Assembly: GCF_024868665.1 (NCBI RefSeq)
Contig: NC_079905.1
Coordinates: 6,327,879 to 6,391,878 of the forward strand
Length of the DNA: 64,000 nt
Direction of reading: 5' to 3'
DNA from: Triplophysa rosa
Lineage: Eukaryota; Chordata; Actinopteri; Cypriniformes; Nemacheilidae
Every line of letters starts with the position of its first letter. Position 1 is the first letter of the stretch. The notes beneath the pieces were generated by a model. That model saw only the letters and a list, made by a program, of their open reading frames with translations, had not been told where the DNA came from and searched no databases. The translations under genes were made by a program, and so were the position numbers. Positions 56,556 through 64,000 of this stretch are shown here, one piece after another.

Positions 56556-56590
56556 CACACACACACACACACGCAATCACACACACACAA
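56556..56590. repeat. (CA)n microsatellite, interrupted
   Basis: Two CA blocks separated by CGCAATC. Confidence 0.85.
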
Positions 56591-57299
56591 GGCTGACATC
56601 AGGCGACATGGCTGTTTTCAGTACGCATTCGAAGATGAAAACGCAAAAGAACGTGTCCCTCCCTTTTCTTCCTTCTAAGAGGCAGGTAATTGCTGTTGTT
56701 AACACCATCTCTGCTTTTCAAACAGCTGAGTTTCTAAAGAGAAAAGGGCACTGACAGTGAGGGTTTCAAATGCAGACATTATTTCCTTCACTTTTACCTT
56801 CAATTGTTTCTCTTTCTATTGTATTCTATCTACTACAAACATGCAAAACATGCAGCTTGTCTCTTGTAATATTTAGGATTAATATTTATTCTGTATAAAT
56901 TTTATAGTAAAATCTATACAAAATAAAACAACATTTATTCATATAAATATAAAGTTGTTGAAAATAAAAAAGTCATTACATTGGCATTTTATATAGATTT
57001 TGTAGACTATATCATTCATTATGTGAAACAGATCCACTTTTTTTCATATCTAAACAAATTAGAACAATGCTACATTGTTATTATTTGCTTATTTGAGCAA
57101 ATAATGACTTTATTGTACATTGTATTTTGCTCATTTTTTTACCTACAGCTCAAACATGAACCTGCAAAAACAAGCACTTATTTTCTACAGGCTCTTCCTT
57201 ATTTAACACCTCGCTCTCTTTTTATGCACTAAACACGCATGTGTGTGTGCGTGTAGTTACAAAACCCGAGGGGGCTCGGGGTGAAATGTAGACGCTTTG
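56591..57299. other. AT-rich non-coding stretch
   Basis: The 83-codon frame at 56981 is Phe/Tyr/Ile-rich, as expected of AT-rich DNA. Nothing recognised. Confidence 0.3.
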
Positions 57300-57560
57300 G
57301 GCATGACTGCAATTCTGTACAGTTCTGCCACATCTACTGTAGAGTGTAAGGAGAGAAGCACATTTTCAGCGAAAAAAAACTGAAAAGGGGAAAAAGCCCT
57401 TCACCAGACTGGCCTGAGAAATCAAAGGAGGCATCAGACACAAAATCGGAGCCTTGTGAAGGCTTTAATTGCCAGAGGAATAACACTGGCTGAAATGTTA
57501 TTACAAGCCTGGTGTTGATTTAAGACCCCGGTTATTATGGGCCAGTCTGGGTGGAGGTCT
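57300..57560. promoter_or_regulatory. Strong candidate conserved non-coding element
   Basis: GGCTTTAATTGCCAGAGG, GCTGAAATGTTATTACAAGC, TGTTGATTTAAGACCCCGG, GGTTATTATGGGCCAGTC and ATCAAAGGAGGCATC (TCF-like ATCAAAG). It lies between AT-rich DNA and worn repeats. Inference. Confidence 0.37.
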
Positions 57561-57967
57561 AAGACTCTGACCCCCTACCCCCCCCCAAGCTTTCATACAA
57601 TGTCACCACGCATTTAAACTGAGAGAACCATGAGACCTCGGTTCTTCCTCGTTCTTTTACACTAAATGAAAGGGGACCATCAATTTGCCACCCCTGTATT
57701 GAGACTAACCATTGTGCCACCATTGCCATGCCAACAGATGCTAAGTTGTTACATCACACAAAAAGCAGCTACGTGACAGGAGGCTTTTGTTTAGATATGT
57801 CTATTTTTTTACATCAACAGTTTATAAAACTGACTTTGGTCATATCAGAGATATCACTTAAATGTCAAGTGTGAAATCTTCTAAATGTTAAAAGAGTATC
57901 AAAGCCTAAAAGGAGGAAACACTTTAAAGGTAAGGTAAGTGACCATTTTAAACCATTTTAACAGTTT
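57561..57967. other. Spacer
   Basis: C9 run near 57580. Otherwise unremarkable. Confidence 0.3.
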
Positions 57968-58108
57968 TCATGTGTCTTGTCATGCTGTCAGCCTTTCACA
58001 TTACTGTTGAATGACTTTATGTCACTCCTGAGGTTTGATTTTGTTGATATTCAACAGACACTGTACTGGAATGGCTACAATACATCTAGAAATGCTGATT
58101 AAATCAGT
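57968..58108 (-). mobile_element. Tc1/mariner-derived fragment
   Basis: On the plus strand: ACAGTTTTCATGTGTCTTGTC, TGACTTTATGTCACTCCTGAG, GGTTTGATTTTGTTGATATT and GGAATGGCTACAATACATCT. It is collinear with about 17812-17950 and with the reverse complement of 61170-61300. It stops at GCTGATTAAATCAG, directly before the SINE. Both ends of the parent element are missing. Confidence 0.72.
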
Positions 58109-58111
58109 CGT

Positions 58112-58303
58112 GGGGCAGTCGTGGCCTAATGGTTAGAGAGTCGGACTTGTGACCAGAAGGTTGCCGGTTCGATATCCAGGGCCCAGCTGCCCACTGCTCC
58201 AGGTGTACGTGTGTTCACCACTTGCTGTGCGTGTGTTCACTACTCTCTGGATGGGTTAAATGCAAAGGTCACATTTCGGGTATGGGTCACCATATCTGAC
58301 TAA
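58112..58303 (+). mobile_element. tRNA-derived SINE, left part (interrupted)
   Basis: Head GGGGCAGTCGTGGCCTAATGG with A box (58122-58132), then an altered B box GGTTCGATATCC (58166-58177, one extra base compared with the copy at 10.3 kb). The body continues GGATGGGTTAAATGCAAAGG and TCACATTTCGG... ATGGGTCACCATATCTGAC, and stops at TAA where the Harbinger element begins. The remainder resumes at 59884. Confidence 0.85.
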
Positions 58304-58615
58304 TGCCTGGCTCAGATTACAGGATTCTCGGCCAGAATTTACCCCGATTTCCCCTCCCGAGAATCTTTGAAAAAATCGGGTCCAGAACCTCGATCGGGTC
58401 CGAGATTCGGCCCAGATTATCACGTAATGTGAGGCGTTCACAGATCGAATCTTACACCTCCCGATCTGCTCCTAGAGAGATCGGGGCCGCCCCGATCATA
58501 TCAAACATGTTTGATATTTAGGATTTTAAATCGGGGTGATGACGTTGGTACTTTCGCAACAGCCAATGAGAGGCACATCTGCAAGGTGACGGAGGTGACT
58601 GACAGACCTTTAAAA

Positions 58616-58782
58616 ATGTCGACCGCGAAAGCTCCTGCAAGGGTACGTTGGACAGCGGAGATGGAAGAACAACTTGTGGCAACAGCATGATTGTCTATAT
58701 AATGTATCCTACAAAACATACCACAACCGCACAGATAAGGAAAAGAGCTGGGGAGAAGTCTCGTCGGTTTTAAATGTACCGG
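58616..58782 (+). pseudogene. Broken first exon of a Harbinger MADF/Myb-like protein
   Basis: An ATG at 58616 opens a 24-codon frame (MSTAKAPARVRWTAEMEEQL) closed by TGA at 58688. Shifting frame inside about 58670-58685 continues a MADF-like block with CLYNVSYKTYHNR and then KEKSWGEV..VLNVPG, whose spacing of Tyr, His-Asn-Arg and Trp is typical of MADF helices. A consensus donor G|GTAAGT follows at 58782/58783. A small indel therefore disabled the gene. In intact elements this protein escorts the transposase to DNA; here no product is expected. Confidence 0.75.
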
Positions 58783-59562
58783 GTAAGTTAACTGCTAACG
58801 CGCAGCTTGTAGTTTCATTCAACAGATTGTTATTTGGCTATAGGCATACATAGAACATGCGTTTATGTGTTTGTTTTTATGCTGTATCTTATAATCACAT
58901 TGGCATTCATCTTTATTCTCGGCAGCAACTATTTTTTTTCTTCCGTTATTTATTAACATTAAACTTAAGCGGCTCGCCCAAAGCACAGTCATAACTTCAG
59001 CCCTAGCAAAAAGCCTTATAGCACCCCCTGCTCAAAATACTTTCCCGCGGCTTTGGACAGACAGACAGAGAATCATTCAGAGAGCGACAAAGACGTTACA
59101 CAACCGTTGCCAGGTGAGATTTTTTGTTATTTTCTTTTTTTTTTTTCTTTTTTTTTTTTTGTTTTCGTTAGAGGCGTCCTCTGGTATGATAATCTTAATA
59201 TTATCATGTAGTTTGGGTGTCTTAGAATGTCTTTTGATGTGCAATTATGAAATAAAAAAACTTCCAATCAAACTTTCTAAATTTTTATTTTTGCACTTGC
59301 TACCTTTAGGCTTATTTATAAACACAACTTTACGCCCCAACGTTTTCTTATCTGGACATTTCACATTCATAAATGCAAGTTTACAAAGGGCAAACCTATT
59401 TTTGTAGTGCTTGAAAAAGAGATTCAAATGTAGATGTGATGTCAACATCTAAAAATAGTAAACCCATTAAAACGGTTACTATTAGCTCCTTTTACAAAAC
59501 TGCATATCCTATGGATATGTACAATATGTGTAATTTAGTTGTACACTGATGAGTGTGAGCTT

Positions 59563-59880
59563 GTTTAAGATTTTAAATAAGAGAATCTGTCAAGATTCTC
59601 CTTATGTGTGTGCTGCAACCAGAATTTTTAATCTTTCCGAATTTTAAAACTCCTGTAGTCTGAGCCAGGTTTAAGATTTTAAATAAGAGAATCTGTCAAG
59701 ATTCTCCTTATGTGTGTGCTGCAACCAGAATTTGAAATCTGTCAGGATTTTAAAACTCCTGTAGTCTGAGCCAGGTTTAAGATTTTAAATAAGAGAATCT
59801 GTTAAGATTCTCCTTATGTGTGTGCTGCAGCCAGAATTTGAAATCTGTCAGGATTTTAAAACTCCTGTAGTCTGAGCCAG
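59563..59880 (+). repeat. Three 106-bp tandem units ending in the transposon terminus
   Basis: Units 59563-59668, 59669-59774 and 59775-59880 each start GTTTAAGATTTTAAATAAG, contain GAGAATCTGT(C/T)AAGATTCTC (a small hairpin) and end CTCCTGTAGTCTGAGCCAG, the element's own inverted terminus. Units 2 and 3 are nearly identical, and unit 1 differs mainly at TTTTTAATCTTTCCGAA versus TTGAAATCTGTCAGGA. Confidence 0.92.
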
Positions 59881-59883
59881 GCT

Positions 59884-59910
59884 TAATAGGTCACTTTCAC
59901 TTTCACTTAA
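59884..59910 (+). mobile_element. tRNA-derived SINE, right remainder
   Basis: TAATAGGTCACTTTCACTTTC resumes the SINE tail after the Harbinger insertion. The first TAA is the duplicated target. Identification rests on continuity with 58303 and on the tail style seen in related fish SINEs. Confidence 0.55.
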
Positions 59911-60239
59911 CACAGCAACACTGACACACCAAAAAGTTTGGGGCATGGCTACCTGTGAGCCTGAAAAAAAGCGAGGAATGTACAGAAAACCTGTTTAAAA
60001 ATAGCCATTTTTGCAATTTCAATTGTTGGTGCAGAAACTTAACACAATCTAAAAATGTCCTATTATAATAGCAATTAAATAAATCCCTGCAGAGAGACCC
60101 CAGGAGATGGCAGAAGGGGCGGTCTGGCCGAAAGTTGAATAAAAAAGATAGATTTAGAAAATATGGATCAGAGGAAAGGATTAAATAGGGAGGGGTTTGC
60201 GGTACACGAGTGGCGATAGCGGTGACACTCAGCAAATCG
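59911..60239. other. Non-coding spacer
   Basis: The 110-codon minus frame 59903-60235 has no motif and starts inside SINE-derived sequence. No gene. Confidence 0.3.
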
Positions 60240-60490
60240 TGTTAGACAGGGCAGGGCTCGGCTGAGCTGCAGCGGTGTGACATGGGCTGATGCACCATGC
60301 CTGCCTGCGTTACTCTCGCCGGCGTGGCTGCATCTGTGCACTCTTTACCACGATGCATTGAGCAGCCAATCACTTCTTCCACTCTAATTAACAGCCATGT
60401 AAATCCGCACCATGCCAGGCCTCGGCACGCACAAACACTGACAGCGGAAGGGGCACAGGGGAGGTCAAGGGATGGGGGTGGGGTGACGTC
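60240..60490. promoter_or_regulatory. Candidate non-coding regulatory island
   Basis: GC-richer unique DNA: CTCGGCTGAGCTGCAGCGG, GATGCATTGAGCAGCCAATC (CCAAT-type), CTTCCACTCTAATTAACAGCC, CGCACCATGCCAGGCCTCGG and GACAGCGGAAGGGG. Overlapping frames on both strands (70 and 87 codons) are not recognisable. Confidence 0.3.
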
Positions 60491-61117
60491 CCGACAAAAC
60501 GGCATCTAATCCGAACCTGCGATTTTATCAGGGCGAGACCTCGACCCTACATCCCCCTACCCCCCTTCCTCCACGTCCTAAGAGTCTCTCACCATCAGCG
60601 CGCCACCAGTTCCAACCTTCAGCTCCCATCATGCTCACTGCTCCCGAGAAGGTCAGTGGGATTGCATCTGATTGGCCGAGATTTAGATATCCATGGCATA
60701 TGGGAGGCGTGACACACCTGAAGTGACAGGGCACGTCCTCACAGCAGACACTGGGGCAGGAGGAATAAACAGATGAATACATAAAAAGAGAGACGAACAG
60801 AACACACCCATCAGGTCCCATTGCACGTCACCCTCTGCTGGGTGGAAACACAGCTGGCCAAGTCATGGTAAGTTGAAGAAACATTGTCTCAATGCATCTT
60901 ACCACACCTTCACTCCTCACATAGAACTTATGTGCCACATGCCAACTCTCCAGAGGCTTAAGCCACTCTGAATGCTTCTGTGTGTGTGTGTCGGGATGGG
61001 CGAGAGAGGAGAATGAAAAACAGTTACATGAATAAACCAAGTAAAGTTCTTCCTGTAAACAAATGTAAATAAAATGTGTGTGATCTGTGCACTCATCTGG
61101 ACACATCTGACAGAAAA
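60491..61117. other. Non-coding stretch
   Basis: CACCCTCTGCTGGG at about 60829 gives CCCAGCAGAGGGTG on the minus strand, a near CTCF core with the final C replaced. A short TG run lies at 60980. Minus frames of 97-107 codons are unsupported. Confidence 0.3.
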
Positions 61118-61119
61118 TA

Positions 61120-61510
61120 CAGCTGCGGAAAAAATTAAGAGACCATTTCAAATTTTCATTTAATCTGCATTTCTAGATGTATTGTGGCATTCCAGTCCAA
61201 TGTTTGTTGAATTTCAACAAAATCCAACCTCATGAGTGACAAAGTCATCCAACAGCAATATGAAAGACTGACAGCTTGACAAGACACATGAAAACTGTGA
61301 TAAAAATCATGATTATCACATAAAAAAATATTTTTGAACTTTCCATAAATACATGTACAAATTATTTAAACATGAAAATGAACTTATTTACAGTATTTGA
61401 GGAAAAATGCAGTGCATCTTTTCTGTTATTTTGACCCTTTTCATTTTCTGCAAAGAAATATTGTTATATTGTCAATATGGAATGAATAATAAAAACATTT
61501 TTAGTTTTTA
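61120..61510 (+). mobile_element. Tc1/mariner-derived element with transposase C-terminal relic
   Basis: Starts after TA with CAGCTGCGGAAAAAATTAAG and AGACCATTTCAAATTTTC. At 61215-61320 the plus strand encodes a broken transposase tail: SDKVIQQQYERLTA, then with a changed residue TRHMKTVIK. The corresponding stretch of Tc1 transposases is the '..MPRR...VIKAKGG' C-terminus (family knowledge). Similarity continues to CTTTTCATTTTCTGCAAAG. No right terminus was found, so it is truncated. Confidence 0.72.
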
Positions 61511-63073
61511 ATGAAAAAAACATATTTATAAAAATGTATGTATGGATATATACCTGGAATTCTAGGATTCTAGGAAACCTGACGATTCATGTTGTCCCAG
61601 CATTATATAAAAATGTTCCAAAGCCAATCTTGTGATGTGACTGAATCATACTCATTGTTAACCATACAAGAGAGGTAGGCTAATATAGTTCATGTCAAAA
61701 ACCTGTGCATACATTACATTTAGTATTTACAAAGAACAAGTAGGTGTGTCCATAGCACACAGTGAGTGTAAAATTTGATGTGAAACTTTTGGCATACTGT
61801 ACACATACGGTACCTTAAACTTTTCTTTGACAGGCCATGGCCATTGAATCTGAAGTCTTGTTTGTTGTTATGAGGTCTTCAATCCCATAACTGATTTGTA
61901 CACAATTTGGTCATAAAGAATCATAACATACCATTACAATTTTTTTATGCCATGAACACCTCTTTTTTCTCAAGCACAGATTCAAAATAAAGAGCTCAAA
62001 TTCCTCTTACTCTCAAATTTAGTAACTCATGGGTTCAAGAGGACACGCTTTTATTTAAACCTAATATTACCAATTGATCGATTTAAATAACTAATTCTGA
62101 TTAACCATGTGAAATGTGTTTTAAAAAAACTTTATCAATAAGAACAATATATCAATTATAATAAGAAAATATAATAACTGCTAAATGGTGTCTTATGAAT
62201 GGGCACTTAAGTGTTGATGGGGCTGTGGGGGGTATCAAAAAGGTTAGTTGTGAAACACTGATTCAAAACCAATTCTTATTTTACTATTATAAATTGTGCC
62301 AAAAAGTGCCACTCTCTAAGCATGTTACATGTCTAATCATATACACTAAGTCCACCAAACCAACCATATATAACTCTAAACACTGTCAACACAGACAAGT
62401 CAACCAAGCAAGTGCGAACTCAAACGCAAGGAGGAAGTCACTCAGAAAGACGGCACCAGCTCTGGCGGAGGCAAACCTGTTCCTGCGCTTTAGATCAAAC
62501 CAAATCCATCATTTTTTCACAAGAGAAGCGCACAGCATCCGCTCACCCTCCTGCTATGACAAACCAGCCACCAGCAGTTCCACAAGTCCCTGATGTGGAC
62601 AGACAGTCTCGAAAAAAGGTCTGAAAAACACCCCTGGCACACTGTCACATCTCCCAGCCTCACGCATTCAACTAGAGCGATATGACGCCATATGTCCCTC
62701 TGTCTGTTGTTCCCTCCTTTTTTCAGTGTCCTTTCACTCTGGGGTCAACTAGTTCTGCTTTTGCTTCAGGTTTTATTGTACTGATCGAGTCAGCAGTAAC
62801 AAATGACTAAAGAAATTGGAGTCTAAAAGTGTAAAAGATGATGGTTCTGTCATTCCAAAGAGATTTCTGTGTGTGTTTAAAGTGCTCTTATTAAATAAGA
62901 TTAAGTGTCATGAAGACATTAGTACAAAGTTTTAAAACAAAATAAAAGTCAGCCACTTGTAAAGTAGGTAAATATTTATCCTACTTTTGCATAAATATTT
63001 TTGTAAGTCTGTTTAGTCTCCAGTGTCAATGTTTTGTGTAAGAAAATATATATACAGTATATACATATATACT
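61511..63073. other. Long non-coding stretch
   Basis: AT-rich. Frames of 70 and 132 codons at 62195-62624 overlap in different registers with no domain. A T-rich/palindromic GGAATTCTAGGATTCTAGG occurs near 61557. No assignable repeat. Confidence 0.3.
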
Positions 63074-63101
63074 ACTAATAATAATAATAATAATAATAAT
63101 A
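63074..63101. repeat. (TAA)n microsatellite
   Basis: About nine TAA units, followed by imperfect GAT/TTA tracts up to about 63161. Confidence 0.9.
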
Positions 63102-64000
63102 GTTAAGTTATGATTATGATGATAATGATGATTATTAGCCTGTTGTTATTATTATTATTAAATATAAAATTGTGGCCAATGTTGGTTTATGATTTTGAAT
63201 ATGAAATAGTTAATTACTTGAAAATGGGAAATTATGACATTACTGCATTGACGCATAAACTGGATATATAACATGTGTACATAATGTCAACTATATTGTT
63301 AAAAAATAATATATAGCAAGAGAATAAAGTGTTTGAAACACGGGGATAAAAACATTAAACTACATGGAATTAAATTAATGGGTTTAGACAAAATACCTGT
63401 AACAGCAATGAAATTACATCAATTCATTTGCAAAGTAAAAGTATTTTTACACATACTGTATGTAGGCAATATAGGTGCTTGTTTTGTAGCAAGTTCCCTA
63501 CACTTTTCACTGCAAACTCCAGATGGTGTAATACACCACCATACAAAACATTTTTATGTTTTGAGTAGACAAATACAACTTTCAAAACCCCACAGAGCTA
63601 AGTACAGGTGAATGTGGGGAAAAAATGTTTTAAGCAAATTGTCACATTATATAAAGTGAGTGTAAAAATGTTGTGCAGCTGCAACCAAAACAGATTCATC
63701 ACTGACGGTATGAAAAAATACTCGCCTCAGCACATTCTGAAGCACATGGCACAAAGTGTGTTATAACAGAAAACTGCGCTTGGAAATGCTTGAAAGCTGT
63801 ATTGGATCACTGGCTTCCATTATTACCGTGACTTGCAGAAGTGGCACAAGCAGCTGAAATAAGCTACTTCAATTCTTTTACAACCCCCCCCCAACCCCCC
63901 ACACCCCCCCAGCTTCATAGGTAATAACATTGTCGGAGACAGAAAGAGAAAACTAGGCTACAACACTCTAAACGAAAGAGTAAAAGCATTATCAAAGCAC
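63102..64000. other. AT-rich non-coding stretch
   Basis: Ends near a C-rich run (CCCCCCCCCAACCCCCC, about 63884-63910). The 92-codon frame at 63333 has no recognisable domain. No gene. Confidence 0.3.

Larger units (their letters stand above)
58304..59883 (+). mobile_element. PIF/Harbinger-type DNA transposon, 1580 bp, degenerate
   Basis: Target duplication TAA on each side (58301-58303, 59884-59886), the 3-bp pattern of PIF/Harbinger. The inverted ends are TGCCTGGCTCAGATTACAGG on the left and CCTGTAGTCTGAGCCAGGCT on the right. It carries the remnant of a MADF-type exon (58616-58782), which in Harbinger elements belongs to the DNA-binding partner protein (established knowledge). The DDE transposase is absent. 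The right terminus is amplified threefold (59563-59880). Poly-T runs lie near 59137-59160. Confidence 0.85.

Noticed and set aside
58112..58180. tRNA-like sequence with A and B boxes
   Set aside because: It is the head of a SINE with a long non-tRNA body, an altered B box and a homologous copy at 10.05-10.32 kb. It is not a functional tRNA gene.
59563..59880. CRISPR-like direct repeats
   Set aside because: Contiguous 106-bp units without spacers, inside a eukaryotic transposon.

Overview
The window looks like vertebrate, almost certainly teleost, nuclear DNA, and most likely from a cyprinid or close relative. It is AT-rich, has long CA/GT/GA/CT microsatellites, and carries many copies of short inverted-repeat elements typical of cyprinid genomes, above all the family with TTAAAGGGATAGTTCACCC ends. 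I find no convincing host protein-coding exon, no rRNA or functional tRNA gene and no CRISPR array. The longest open frames (231, 180 and 166 codons) look like chance frames or repeat-derived frames. The window is best read as a gene desert or a very large intron. The only coding-like DNA I can support comes from transposons: a broken MADF-type exon in a PIF/Harbinger element near 58.6 kb, a transposon-like exon near 1.2-1.4 kb, and Tc1/mariner transposase C-terminal relics.

Repeat landscape, left to right. A DNA-transposon remnant with an open frame lies at 1.0-1.6 kb. TTAA-flanked family A copies lie near 3.1, 4.3, 26.9, 29.0, 33.9, 39.9, 50.8, 52.3 and 54.2 kb. A complete hAT-type element with an 8-bp target duplication lies at 7.7-8.6 kb. 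A tRNA-derived SINE lies at 10.05-10.32 kb, beside a GC-rich foldback at 10.38-10.55 kb. A 0.4-kb repeat is present twice in opposite orientation (13.0 and 19.7-20.1 kb). A complete TA-flanked Tc1/mariner-derived element lies at 17.47-17.97 kb, and a decayed tandem array of about three units at 21.2-22.1 kb. MITEs with CACTG(C/T)AAAAA ends lie at 9.6, 30.95 and 34.1 kb. Other TTAA-flanked elements lie at 37.2 and 50.2 kb, and another widespread fish repeat at 44.9-45.4 kb. A palindromic ACATGT-rich foldback lies at 53.8-54.1 kb. A nest at 58.0-59.9 kb has a Harbinger element inside a SINE that abuts a Tc1-derived fragment.

Between the repeats are 200-500-bp islands without obvious repeats. 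They are dense in homeodomain (ATTA/TAAT), octamer (ATTTGCAT), TALE (TGTCA) and E-box motifs, and look like conserved non-coding enhancers. The best are near 11.1, 15.4, 16.9, 26.1, 30.4, 33.2, 37.7, 38.5, 47.1, 55.0, 56.4 and 57.4 kb. This layout is what is expected around a developmental transcription-factor gene, but I cannot name the gene. Conservation is inferred from composition only and was not tested.

The most unusual structures are the ACATGT foldback (16 ACATGT hexamers in 348 bp), the Harbinger element whose 3' terminal repeat is triplicated as 106-bp tandem units, the three-layer insertion nest around it, the decayed triplication at 21.2-22.1 kb, and a possible pair of convergent CTCF sites at 47.6 and 56.5 kb.
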